Positions 1 through 7,293 of a DNA stretch of 64,000 nt are shown here, one piece after another. The notes under the pieces are model-generated. The model made no database searches, was not told the origin of the DNA, and saw only the letters and a program-made list of their open reading frames with translations. The stretch spans positions 1 through 64,000 of the forward strand of contig CAUAFG010000004.1 in the NCBI GenBank assembly GCA_958428235.1. The letters run 5' to 3'. The DNA is from Faeciplasma sp900553675 (GTDB lineage Bacteria > Bacillota > Clostridia > Oscillospirales > Ruminococcaceae). Both the position numbers and the translations under genes were made by a program. The number at the start of each line of letters is the position of its first letter. Within the stretch, counting starts at the first letter, position 1.

Positions 1-108
1 TGCAGTCTTGATACTTTTTGTTTTCTCTTGTGACTACTCTAAGGGGATTATATCATATTGCCGGTTTTGTGCCGATTTTTTATATATTTATGAAAGGAAG
101 TTTTTTGC

Positions 109-729
109 ATGGGAACATTGAAAGTAAGGGGCAGCGCAAAGCGCGATTTTGAGATAGACAGATTTATAATCAAAACAAGAATAAAGGCAAGCGATAAGTC
201 CTCGGGCGAGGCTATAGCCTTGGGCAAAAAGAGAACCGAAAGCTTTCTTGGAATCATGAAGGACAATCTGGGAATAGAGCCGTCCGACTTCGTTGCCGAG
301 GATTACTCCGTAAGTCAAAGCTACGGCGCAGCGACAGAGTACAGGTTTTCAAGGTGCGTTTCGCTGCGTGTGCAGTCCGACCTTGCACTTGTCGAGCAGA
401 TGACCACGCTTTTGGAAAGCCTTTCCGATGTCGAGTATGAAATCGAGTTCGGTCTGAGCGGCGAGCAGGAGAAATTTCAGGAGGTGCTGTCTTTAGCTAT
501 AGCAGCCTCTAAAAGCAAGGCGGAAATGATAGCCAAGTCTCTGGGACTTAAAATTGTGGGTGCGGAAAATGTCGAATTTGACTACGCCGAAAACGAATAC
601 CCGAATCTCAGAAGCTTTGCAGTCTGCAAAGCCGCAGACAGCCGCAGTCTTGCAAGCAACCTGAAAAATCCCACAAGGACGATATCAAGGTCGATAAGTA
701 TAGAATGGGAAACCGCTCAGGGGAAATAA
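109..729 (+). CDS. SIMPL domain (DUF541) protein
   Basis: The 206-residue protein starts with GTLKVRGSAKRDFEID and continues as alternating strands and helices over its whole length, which is how SIMPL/DUF541 (YggE-like) proteins look. There is no signal peptide, so a cytoplasmic location is inferred, unlike the periplasmic YggE of Gram-negatives. The family has no agreed biochemical role; some members are linked to oxidative stress. An AAAGGAAG ribosome binding site precedes the ATG. It appears monocistronic, with an intrinsic terminator directly after it. Confidence 0.8.
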   Translation: MGTLKVRGSAKRDFEIDRFIIKTRIKASDKSSGEAIALGKKRTESFLGIMKDNLGIEPSDFVAEDYSVSQSYGAATEYRFSRCVSLRVQSDLALVEQMTTLLESLSDVEYEIEFGLSGEQEKFQEVLSLAIAASKSKAEMIAKSLGLKIVGAENVEFDYAENEYPNLRSFAVCKAADSRSLASNLKNPTRTISRSISIEWETAQGK

Positions 730-758
730 TACTATTCGCTGTTTAAATTGTAGACAAG

Positions 759-806
759 AAAATCGCTGCAAAATCACTGAATGATGGATTTTGTGGCGAT
801 TTTTTG
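759..806 (+). terminator. Intrinsic terminator after the SIMPL gene
   Basis: A long hairpin, AAATCGC-GCAAAATC pairing with GATTTTGTGGCGATTT, is followed by a run of T on the plus strand. Confidence 0.75.
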
Positions 807-864
807 TGCAATTTATATCGGCGAAAAGTATATGTATCATCGCGGCTGGCGTGGAACCGATGTT

Positions 865-1083
865 TTATCGCGAAAAGCTATTTGCTTTGCTCTCACTCTT
901 GATTTCACTCTTTTTGTTCCTTATCTCCCAAAGCTTCACAACTTCCTCTAAGCTAAGACTGGAAAGGCATATATCCAGACAGTCGTTTATTACCTTGCGG
1001 CAATATGCGTTGTATTCGGCTTCGTTTTTGAACTCGGCTGTTATTTCACGTCCGGATTCTATTGCAAGCACCTTTCGCAGCAT
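865..1083 (-). CDS. Small hypothetical protein of the divergent regulator module
   Basis: The 72-residue, charged, probably helical protein (MLRKVLAIESGREITAEF...) has no family I recognise. It is called real because an AAGGAG ribosome binding site sits just before its ATG and a perfect consensus promoter (TTGACA, 17 bp, TATAAT) lies 39 bp upstream. The larger plus-strand frame over the same DNA has no such signals and is treated as a shadow. It is transcribed divergently from a small Xre regulator and shares promoter DNA with it, so the two probably form one regulatory unit. Confidence 0.65.
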   Translation of the reverse strand: MLRKVLAIESGREITAEFKNEAEYNAYCRKVINDCLDICLSSLSLEEVVKLWEIRNKKSEIKSESKANSFSR

Positions 1084-1121
1084 TTTTTTATATCTCCTTA
1101 ATAATGCGGTCTTTCTGATAC

Positions 1122-1150
1122 ATTATACTCTATATATCGACAATTGTCAA
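1122..1150 (-). promoter_or_regulatory. Consensus promoter for the 72-aa gene
   Basis: Reading the minus strand, TTGACA (1150-1145), a 17-bp spacer and TATAAT (1127-1122). The -35 lies in the palindrome GACAATTGTC and overlaps the -35 of the opposite promoter. Confidence 0.85.
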
Positions 1151-1172
1151 TAGACAGAGCATAATTTAAAAT
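1144..1172 (+). promoter_or_regulatory. Promoter for the small Xre regulator
   Basis: TTGTCA (1144-1149), 17 bp, TAAAAT (1167-1172). It is back-to-back with the minus-strand promoter and shares the -35 palindrome, so one bound protein could control both directions. Confidence 0.7.
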
Positions 1173-1205
1173 TATATCCGTACATCAGATAAAAAAGAAA
1201 GGCGC

Positions 1206-1433
1206 ATGAATATGATTATCTATGAACCGCTGTACAAAACCATGAAAGCAAAGGGCGTTTCAACCTACAAGCTGGTGAACACCTACGGCATAAGCCGCAG
1301 TCTTTTGGACCGCCTTAAGCACAACAAGCCTATAAGCACGGTAACGCTCAACGACCTCTGCGAGATTCTTGACTGCGAGGTAGGGGACATTCTGAAATAC
1401 GTCCGTAACAGCGAAGCCGGACAAGAAGAATGA
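1206..1433 (+). CDS. Small Xre/Cro-type helix-turn-helix regulator
   Basis: The 75-residue single-domain DNA-binding protein has a Cro/CI helix-turn-helix: STYKLVNTYGISRSLLDRLKHN is followed by TVTLNDLCEILDCEVGDIL, typical of the short Xre proteins of Firmicutes that carry no effector domain. A GAAAGG site precedes the ATG. It shares a promoter region with the 72-aa gene on its left and is followed by about 200 bp holding dyads and two further minus-strand promoters, which suggests autoregulation. Whether it controls anything beyond this module cannot be read from the sequence. Confidence 0.85.
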   Translation: MNMIIYEPLYKTMKAKGVSTYKLVNTYGISRSLLDRLKHNKPISTVTLNDLCEILDCEVGDILKYVRNSEAGQEE

Positions 1434-1447
1434 TAGGGGATATGTAT

Positions 1448-1476
1448 ATAATATCAGATAGGTAGACATTTGTCAA
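1448..1476 (-). promoter_or_regulatory. Antisense promoter overlapping a dyad at the xre 3' end
   Basis: On the minus strand, TTGACA (1476-1471), 17 bp, TATTAT (1453-1448). An imperfect 20-bp dyad (1460-1479, arms AGGTAGACAT and TTGTCAACCT) covers the -35 and spacer. Transcription would run antisense through the small xre gene. No convincing minus-strand gene follows. Confidence 0.6.
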
Positions 1477-1586
1477 CCTGTTCCGACAAATTCGGTATGC
1501 TGCACAGTCGTTTCTTTTTTGGAGGGGGAGACGTGTGCTTTGCTGCTGTCTGATGAGCCCTTTGTTTGGTGTTTGTCTGTATCAGA

Positions 1587-1641
1587 TAGGTCTACATAAA
1601 TAGACCTAATATATTCTATCATACTTTACAACAATTGTCAA
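1587..1641 (-). promoter_or_regulatory. Second minus-strand promoter with a perfect operator-like dyad at its start site
   Basis: On the minus strand, TTGACA (1641-1636), 17 bp, TAGAAT (1618-1613). The expected start lies inside a perfect inverted repeat at 1587-1608 (TAGGTCTA, 6 bp, TAGACCTA). The sequence ATCAGATAGGT occurs both here (1581) and at 1453. The rest of the gap from 1642 to 1760 shows no gene. Confidence 0.6.
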
Positions 1642-1760
1642 TATATCTTACAGAAAATGTCACGATTAATTTGCACGATTCGCCCTGTGTCGAATAAAAC
1701 ATAGCATACTTTAGCGGGCAAAAGCAAGAACAAATCAGTTACAAAAAGTTACAATTTAAC

Positions 1761-1797
1761 AAAAAAAGCAAGAGAGCCGGCGGAAACCGACTCTCTT
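1761..1797 (-). terminator. Intrinsic terminator of the sigma/anti-sigma operon
   Basis: The stem AGAGAGTCGG/CCGGCTCTCT is followed by a T tract on the minus strand. It is nearly identical to the terminator at 3596-3625. Confidence 0.85.
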
Positions 1798-1841
1798 ATA
1801 TTGCTTTTCTTCCTGCCGGATGTCCCGTAATATTATTCTGC

Positions 1842-2969
1842 TTACCAACCGCGATTTTCGGCTAACCATCTGTCGGATTCCTCCAGCGAGGGGACGTATT
1901 CCGGTCCGTTGGATGTGTATTCGGGAGCGATGTTTGCGCTTCTGTAGCCGCCGTCGATATCAAAGGTGAAGGAGCATATTTCGGAAAATCCGTTTCCGAC
2001 CTTATTCATCAGCGTAAGAGTAAGGCTGGTTGCATCCTTCAGCGGGGTATCAAATTCATATTTTCCCATAAAGTCAAGCTCGTTTCCATTGTTGTCGGTA
2101 AAAGTACATACAATGTCATTGTCATCAGGCATTGATAAATCAATTATAGTCTTTAAAGGCGTGATCGTTACGGTATTAAGGGTGTATCCGGCTTTTTCCT
2201 CGCCTATTTCATAGGTCTTTATAAGACCGTTCGTCTTGCTTACATCAAATTTGCAGGAAATATTCGCGGGTATCGTGTCGGGAGCCTGCCAGTCGTATCT
2301 CGGATCTTCGATGTCGTAGTTAAATACCAGCTTGTATTCGCTGCACTGCAACGAATTTATTTTTATCTCCATATTAAAGTTGTCGCTTTGCGGCAGTACG
2401 TCCGCTTTGAAGTTTATCATACCCGCAAAGCAGTTTTCGCCGCATTTTCCGGAGCTGATAATTCTTACGCTCTCATAAAAATCTTCCTCGCTCCACACAA
2501 TCCTTTCACCGTTCGCATAAAGCTCAAAGTCCTCAGAAGACAGTCCCGTATACTTTGAAAATGCGGGATCCGGCGCTTCAAAGAGATAGTAGATTGCAAT
2601 ATCCTCTCCGTCGTAATAAACGTCCTGAACGTTGAATAAAACTCCGCTTTCGGTATCCTTTGCCGTTGCATTTATGTTTTGTGCAAGCTCCGGAACGGCG
2701 TCGTTGTGTTCGATTGGTTCCTTGCTGTAGCTGCCGAATAAAAAGTCCATTGCGTTTTTAACTGCGGGAATGTGCTCTGCCATAACCGGAACAGAGGCGG
2801 CAAGTGTGATTGCAGCTGCAAGTATAGAAATAGCAACGGTTTTCTTTATGGATTTTTTAGGCTTTCTTTCGGTGACTTCCATATTCAAAACTTTCCTTTC
2901 AATTCTTTCTTTCATAGCGTTGTCAGGCTCAAACCTCGAAATAATGTTGGTAAATTCACGTTTGTTCAT
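1842..2969 (-). CDS. Membrane anti-sigma-like protein (DUF4179 type)
   Basis: The 375-residue protein has a short cytoplasmic N-terminus (MNKREFTNIISRFEPDNAMKERI...), one membrane helix at about residues 45-65 (VAISILAAAITLAASVPVMA) and a large extracytoplasmic beta-rich part. This is the DUF4179-type architecture that accompanies ECF sigma factors in Firmicutes. The start chosen is the ATG preceded by AAGGGTGAG, which overlaps the end of the sigma gene by 14 bp and implies translational coupling; an upstream in-frame start lacks a ribosome site. Role inferred: hold the sigma factor until an envelope signal arrives. The signal is unknown. Confidence 0.75.
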   Translation of the reverse strand: MNKREFTNIISRFEPDNAMKERIERKVLNMEVTERKPKKSIKKTVAISILAAAITLAASVPVMAEHIPAVKNAMDFLFGSYSKEPIEHNDAVPELAQNINATAKDTESGVLFNVQDVYYDGEDIAIYYLFEAPDPAFSKYTGLSSEDFELYANGERIVWSEEDFYESVRIISSGKCGENCFAGMINFKADVLPQSDNFNMEIKINSLQCSEYKLVFNYDIEDPRYDWQAPDTIPANISCKFDVSKTNGLIKTYEIGEEKAGYTLNTVTITPLKTIIDLSMPDDNDIVCTFTDNNGNELDFMGKYEFDTPLKDATSLTLTLMNKVGNGFSEICSFTFDIDGGYRSANIAPEYTSNGPEYVPSLEESDRWLAENRGW

Positions 2970-3444
2970 ACAACTCACCCTTTTCAATATCAAGCTTTAG
3001 TTTGGTTCTTCCTCTTTTAAGCCGCATTTTAACGGCTGATACTGAAATCGACAAAATATCGGCAATTTCCTCGACCGAATAGTTATCATAGTACCTTAAA
3101 TAAAGCACTATTCTGTATTCGGGCTTTAAGGAGAAAAGTATTTCGGCATTGCTGTACTCAAATGGAACAGACAAATAGCTGCTAACGTCCTCGATATCAA
3201 CAGAAAGCCTTCTGTCAAACCGTCTGAGAATATCCTTGCATACATTTCCGGCTGTCCGGATGATCCAGCGCTTTTCGTGTTCGAGGTTATTAAACTCGGG
3301 GGATTTGTACAGAAGCCGCATAAACACCTCCTGCATAACATCCTCGGCGTCCGCTGTGTTTCCTAAGTACGTCATTGCGATTTTGAATATCATGCTGCCG
3401 TATCCGTCATATTTTTGGGAGAAATCTTCCTGAATGTCCCGCAT
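2956..3444 (-). CDS. ECF-type RNA polymerase sigma factor
   Basis: The 162-residue protein has sigma region 2 (NTADAEDVMQEVFMRLL, residues about 30-46) and region 4 (YSVEEIADILSISVSAVKMRLKR), with no region 3, as in group 4 sigma factors. It is the first gene of a two-gene operon with the membrane anti-sigma-like protein. Such pairs usually transcribe their own operon, but no clear ECF promoter was identified upstream. Two more sigma systems occur in this window, at 9065 and 42676. Confidence 0.9.
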   Translation of the reverse strand: MRDIQEDFSQKYDGYGSMIFKIAMTYLGNTADAEDVMQEVFMRLLYKSPEFNNLEHEKRWIIRTAGNVCKDILRRFDRRLSVDIEDVSSYLSVPFEYSNAEILFSLKPEYRIVLYLRYYDNYSVEEIADILSISVSAVKMRLKRGRTKLKLDIEKGELYEQT

Positions 3445-3482
3445 ATATTTCCTCCAATCATATTGATTTGGAATATTCCTTT

Positions 3483-3517
3483 AATACTTATTTTCGTTTT
3501 GGACGGAAATTAGTATT
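3483..3517. repeat. Palindrome with ATACTTATTTTC-GT ends, short form
   Basis: The arms ATACTTATTTTCGT and ACGGAAATTAGTAT surround a 5-bp loop. The same arms, with a longer interior, flank the palindrome at 14535-14608. Confidence 0.7.
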
Positions 3518-3595
3518 TTGCACTGCACCTATAAAACGAATGAAAAGCCGTTTTGGTCACACATAAATATATTTTTTCCTACAGTCATAAGATGT

Positions 3596-3625
3596 AAAAA
3601 GAGAGCCGGCAAAAACCGACTCTCT
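3596..3625 (-). terminator. Intrinsic terminator of the ackA-DUF1294 operon
   Basis: The stem AGAGAGTCGG/CCGGCTCTCT with a T tract on the minus strand differs from the 1771-1796 hairpin only in the loop region. Confidence 0.85.
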
Positions 3626-3643
3626 GATTATTATAACTTCAAA

Positions 3644-3943
3644 CTACTGCCCGCCGTTCGCCAGCCAGATGAATATAGCAATATGCAGAATTATTCCGGC
3701 GATATTAACCGCCCAGAAATACATATGCTTGGTTTTGTGGCGGAACAGCTTCATTCCCAGAAACCCGCCGACCGCGCCGCCGGCTAAGGACAATCCCAAA
3801 AGCGTTTTTTCCTTTGTCCGCCAAGCGCCGTCTATGGCTTTTTTCTTGTCGATACCGTATGCCATAAAGGTGACAAGACTCATTATAGCGACGTAGACAA
3901 GAAAAGCAAAAGCAGGGTAGTTATCGGCAAATTCCGCAAGCAT
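3644..3943 (-). CDS. DUF1294 family small membrane protein
   Basis: The 99-residue protein has three hydrophobic segments and the DUF1294 core (MAYGIDKKKAIDGAWRTKEKTLLGLSLAGGAVGG...HKTKH). The family has no established function. Its ATG overlaps the ackA stop codon (TAATG), so it is probably translated by coupling with acetate kinase, though a functional link is not implied. It ends in a strong terminator. Confidence 0.85.
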   Translation of the reverse strand: MLAEFADNYPAFAFLVYVAIMSLVTFMAYGIDKKKAIDGAWRTKEKTLLGLSLAGGAVGGFLGMKLFRHKTKHMYFWAVNIAGIILHIAIFIWLANGGQ

Positions 3944-5157
3944 TACTTATTCTGCTCCGCGATGACGGCAAGAGTATCTCTTGCGATAAGCAGCTCCTCG
4001 TTGGTGGGAACTACCCAAACCTCAACCTTGGAATCGGGGGTGGAGAGCTTTACAAGCTTACCTCTGGTGCTGCGGTTAAGCTCCTTGTCGATCTTTATTC
4101 CGAAGTAATCCATGTCCTCGCAAACAGCCTCTCTTACCTCCCAAGAGTTCTCGCCGATACCGCCGGTGAACAGAACAGCGTCGATACCGTTCATGATTGC
4201 GGCGTATGCGCCGATGTATCTCTTAATCTGATACTGCAAGATGTCGGAGGTGAGGATGGCTCTTTCGTTGCCCTCTTCGGCGGCTGCGCAGATATCTCTG
4301 TTGTCGGAGCCTACGCCCGAAAGACCCAAAAATCCGGACTTCTTGTTCATATACTCGCTCATCTCGTGGGCGTTGAAGCCGTGCTTGTCCATAACAAATG
4401 TTACAGCCGAGGGGTCAACGGCACCGCAGCGGGTACCCATAATGATACCGTCGAGCGGGGTGAAGCCCATGGAGGTGTCAACCGACTTTCCGCCGTTTAC
4501 AGCGGTTATAGAGGAGCCGTTTCCTAAGTGGCAGGAAACTATCTTTAAGTCCTTGATGTCCTTGCCCATAGCCTCAGCTAAGCAGCCCGAAACAAAGCGG
4601 TGGGAGGTGCCGTGGAAGCCGTACCGTCTTACATGGTAATTCTTGTAATCCTCATAGGGGAGTCCGAAAAGATAAGCCTTGGGCGGCATTGTCTGGTGGA
4701 AGGCGGTGTCGAAAACAACTACCTGAGGAGTGCCCTTGGGCAGAACCTTTGTGCAGGCACGAAGAGCCAAAGCATGGGGGTGGTTGTGAACGGGAGCAAG
4801 CTCGGAAAGACCGTCGATCTTGTCGATGACCTCTTCGGTTACCATGCAAGCCTTGTCGAACACCTCTGCGCCCTGAACTATGCGGTGACCTACTGCGGAA
4901 ATCTCGCTCATGGAGTCGATAACCTTGCCCTCACCGGTGGTAAGAACCTCAACCAGCTTTTCAAAAGCCTCAGTGTGGGTGGGGAAGGGGCAGGAAGCCT
5001 TGTATTCGTATCCGGTGGCAGGAACCTTGTGGGTAACGTTGCCGTCGATACCGATTCTGTCGCAGTTGCCCTTTGCGATGACAGATTCGTCGTCCATGTT
5101 CAGAAGCTGATACTTCAAGGAGGAGCTTCCGGCGTTAACAACTAAAACCAAATTCAT
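3943..5157 (-). CDS. ackA: Acetate kinase
   Basis: The 404-residue enzyme converts acetyl phosphate and ADP to acetate and ATP, the energy-yielding end of acetate fermentation. Full family length and signatures are visible: LVVNAGSSSLKYQ at the N-terminus, the RRYGFHGTSHRFVS phosphate loop, HLGNGSSITAV, the MGTRCGAVDP loop and FTGGIGENS. The ATG at 5157 is preferred over an in-frame TTG six bases upstream because AAAGGA lies 8 bp before it. Phosphotransacetylase, often adjacent, is not here. A TTGATT-17-TATAAT promoter lies upstream and DUF1294 is the downstream partner. Confidence 0.98.
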   Translation of the reverse strand: MNLVLVVNAGSSSLKYQLLNMDDESVIAKGNCDRIGIDGNVTHKVPATGYEYKASCPFPTHTEAFEKLVEVLTTGEGKVIDSMSEISAVGHRIVQGAEVFDKACMVTEEVIDKIDGLSELAPVHNHPHALALRACTKVLPKGTPQVVVFDTAFHQTMPPKAYLFGLPYEDYKNYHVRRYGFHGTSHRFVSGCLAEAMGKDIKDLKIVSCHLGNGSSITAVNGGKSVDTSMGFTPLDGIIMGTRCGAVDPSAVTFVMDKHGFNAHEMSEYMNKKSGFLGLSGVGSDNRDICAAAEEGNERAILTSDILQYQIKRYIGAYAAIMNGIDAVLFTGGIGENSWEVREAVCEDMDYFGIKIDKELNRSTRGKLVKLSTPDSKVEVWVVPTNEELLIARDTLAVIAEQNK

Positions 5158-5200
5158 ATTCAAAATCCTTTCATATTGAAAATGATATAATTACCAAAAG

Positions 5201-5229
5201 ATTATACTATATTTTTCGGTAAAAATCAA
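5201..5229 (-). promoter_or_regulatory. ackA promoter
   Basis: On the minus strand, TTGATT (5229-5224), 17 bp, TATAAT (5206-5201), about 45 bp before the start codon. Confidence 0.75.
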
Positions 5230-5300
5230 TAGGCAAATTGCTATTTTTGCGCGAGAAAGCGCACGTTCCCGCGCGATTCCTTCCGAAAATCCATATGGCA

Positions 5301-5345
5301 ATAAAAAACCGGAGAATGACCGCATGGTTTTACGGTGATTCTCCG
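5301..5345 (-). terminator. Terminator of the GNAT pair
   Basis: The stem CGGAGAAT...ATTCTCCG, with an inner ACCG/CGGT helix, is followed by a T tract on the minus strand. Confidence 0.8.
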
Positions 5346-5370
5346 CTTGTGCGGAAATAAAATTATATAA

Positions 5371-5955
5371 TCAAAAGAATCTCAGCAACTGTATGTATTT
5401 TGTCTTATCCGATTCTGAATAGCGTTCGCGAAATATGCGAAAAGTATTATGAGGATTCTGATAAAACGAAAGCAGCTGCGGCTTGTCCTCACATTCAAGA
5501 TATACAATACCGCCTCCAACGTCATGCTGCACAGAGACCAAAATCTCCATTGCACTTTCCATCAAAGAATCGCCGTTGATTAGAGTATTATTGCCGTCAG
5601 CATAATTCTTTCCGAACTGTGCAATTAAAAAAGCAGATACGGTGTAAGTGTTTGTAGCTTCGTTAAGCTTGGCATATCGTCTTATCTTTCTCCGAACCGA
5701 TTCGGAAATATTCTCATCGTTTAATTCAAGGGCTTTGTGCGTTAAAGTAAATATACCTATAAGCTCACCATCGTCACTTAACGCAATATGCGTAACAGAT
5801 ATTTTTTGCTTTGCAAAATTAACAGCATTATTCTTTATAAAGTTTTCAATTTCGGGATTCTTTGGACAAGAAAAGTCGGAGAGCACTCGGTTGACCTCAT
5901 CCTCTCCGATGGCATCTATTAAGTCAAGAATGTTTATTGTTCTGTATTCGCTCAT
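5371..5955 (-). CDS. GNAT-fold acetyltransferase, toxin-like
   Basis: The 194-residue protein has a GNAT-like layout: an N-terminal helical part, the strand SVTHIALSDDGELIGIFTLTHKAL, a central VSAFLIAQFGKN strand followed by helix, and a C-terminal GGGIVYLECEDKPQLLSFYQNP segment. Together with the preceding 61-aa gene, which overlaps it by ATGA, this matches type II toxin-antitoxin modules whose toxins acetylate aminoacyl-tRNA (TacT/AtaT class). Toxicity is inference from arrangement; a housekeeping acetyltransferase remains possible. Confidence 0.65.
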   Translation of the reverse strand: MSEYRTINILDLIDAIGEDEVNRVLSDFSCPKNPEIENFIKNNAVNFAKQKISVTHIALSDDGELIGIFTLTHKALELNDENISESVRRKIRRYAKLNEATNTYTVSAFLIAQFGKNYADGNNTLINGDSLMESAMEILVSVQHDVGGGIVYLECEDKPQLLSFYQNPHNTFRIFRERYSESDKTKYIQLLRFF

Positions 5956-6137
5956 TTTGTCGACTTCCTCTTTGCCATTAATCTGCGTATTTCATCTAAA
6001 TCCTTTAATACAGGATATGACTTAGCAATCGGCTTGTTAATCTGCGCTTTTTCTGATTCCTCCAAAGCGGCAACGAAACGCTCCACTTCTTTTGGGTCTG
6101 TGATTTTAACATTATCAAATATGCTCGAAGTAGCCAT
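5952..6137 (-). CDS. Small antitoxin-like partner of the GNAT protein
   Basis: The 61-residue protein begins MATSSIFDNVKITDPKEVER and is rich in charged helix. The start is the ATG behind a perfect AGGAGGTG site; an upstream in-frame ATG lacks one. Its stop overlaps the GNAT start (ATGA), so the pair is co-translated with the small gene first, as in most type II modules. The N-terminus does not look like the ribbon-helix-helix (DUF1778) antitoxin usual for TacT, so the DNA-binding fold is uncertain. A promoter lies at 6202-6230. Confidence 0.65.
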   Translation of the reverse strand: MATSSIFDNVKITDPKEVERFVAALEESEKAQINKPIAKSYPVLKDLDEIRRLMAKRKSTK

Positions 6138-6201
6138 AGTCACACCTCCTGACAGTCTTTTCGGCTCATTCAATATTACATCGATATACCACTCCATTTA
6201 T

Positions 6202-6230
6202 AGTATACACTAAAGCAGATGAAAATGCAA
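6202..6230 (-). promoter_or_regulatory. Promoter of the GNAT pair
   Basis: On the minus strand, TTGCAT (6230-6225), 17 bp ending in GTG, TATACT (6207-6202). Confidence 0.7.
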
Positions 6231-6274
6231 TAGTATTAATTGTCAATTTATCGCCCCAACTTATCCGCACATAC

Positions 6275-6303
6275 TTGCATTTTGCGAAAAAATAGTGTAT
6301 AAT
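6275..6303 (+). promoter_or_regulatory. fba promoter
   Basis: TTGCAT (6275-6280), 17 bp ending in GTG, TATAAT (6298-6303). It is an extended -10 type and shares the TTGCATTTT start with several promoters in this window. Confidence 0.8.
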
Positions 6304-6355
6304 ATGCTTACAAGCTAATGATTAGCGGTAAATTTACATATCGGAGGTAACAACA

Positions 6356-7219
6356 ATGCTCGTATCAGCAAAGGAAATGCTTAACAAGGCGAGAGACGGT
6401 CATTATGCCGTCGGTCAGTTCAACATCAACAACCTCGAATGGACAAAGGCGATCCTTCAGACCGCGCAGGAGCTTCAGGCTCCCGTAATTCTTGGTGTGT
6501 CCGAGGGTGCAGGAAAGTATATGTGCGGCTACACCACCATCGTAGGAATGGTTAAGGGTATGATCGAAAATCTGGGAATCACCGTTCCTGTAGCTCTTCA
6601 CCTCGACCACGGTACATTTGAGGGCGCAAAGGCTTGCATCAACGCAGGCTTCAGCTCCATCATGTTCGACGGTTCTCATTATCCTATCGACGAAAATATC
6701 AAGCTCACCACCGCTTTGGTTAACACCTGCAACATCTTAGGTCTTTCTTTAGAGGCTGAGGTAGGTGCTATCGGCGGCGAGGAAGACGGCGTTGTAGCAA
6801 TGGGCGAGTGCGCCGACCCCGCAGAGTGCAAGCAGATTGCGGATCTGGGCGTTACCATGCTGGCTGCAGGTATCGGCAACATCCACGGCAAGTACCCCGA
6901 AAACTGGCCGGGTCTTTCGTTCGAGACTCTTGAAGCCATCAAGAAGACTGTCGGCGATATGCCCCTGGTTCTTCACGGCGGCACCGGAATCCCTGAGGAT
7001 ATGATCAAAAAGGCAATTTCTCTCGGCGTTGCAAAGATTAACGTTAACACCGAATGCCAGATCGCTTTCACCGAGAAGGTAAGAGAATACATCGAGCAGG
7101 GCAAGGACCTTGTAGGCAAGGGCTTCGACCCCAGAAAGGTTCTGGCTCCCGGCGTAGAGGCAATCAAGGCAACCGTAAGAGAGAAGATGGAGATCTTCGG
7201 CTGCATCGGAAAGGCTTGA
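6356..7219 (+). CDS. fba: Class II fructose-1,6-bisphosphate aldolase
   Basis: The 287-residue zinc aldolase of glycolysis cleaves fructose 1,6-bisphosphate to dihydroxyacetone phosphate and glyceraldehyde 3-phosphate. Visible are the zinc ligands in ALHLDHG and LHGGTG, the IGNIHGKYP loop, the EAEVGAIGGEEDGV segment and the terminal KINVNTECQ region. A GGAGG site precedes the ATG. It is monocistronic, with its own promoter and a strong terminator, as expected of a highly expressed central-metabolism gene. Confidence 0.96.
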   Translation: MLVSAKEMLNKARDGHYAVGQFNINNLEWTKAILQTAQELQAPVILGVSEGAGKYMCGYTTIVGMVKGMIENLGITVPVALHLDHGTFEGAKACINAGFSSIMFDGSHYPIDENIKLTTALVNTCNILGLSLEAEVGAIGGEEDGVVAMGECADPAECKQIADLGVTMLAAGIGNIHGKYPENWPGLSFETLEAIKKTVGDMPLVLHGGTGIPEDMIKKAISLGVAKINVNTECQIAFTEKVREYIEQGKDLVGKGFDPRKVLAPGVEAIKATVREKMEIFGCIGKA

Positions 7220-7248
7220 TTTCCCGCTTTGTAATAGTATTAAAAATG

Positions 7249-7287
7249 CCGCCTCGCAGAGTGTTCTGCGGGGCGGTTTGGCTTTTT
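7249..7287 (+). terminator. fba terminator
   Basis: The stem CCGCCTCGCAGA/TCTGCGGGGCGG is followed by a T run. Confidence 0.9.
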
Positions 7288-7293
7288 TATGCG

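Noticed and set aside
1260..1469. 69-aa minus-strand frame downstream of the antisense promoters
   Set aside because: It is fully antisense to the Xre gene, has only a weak ribosome site and no recognisable features; an antisense RNA is the simpler reading.
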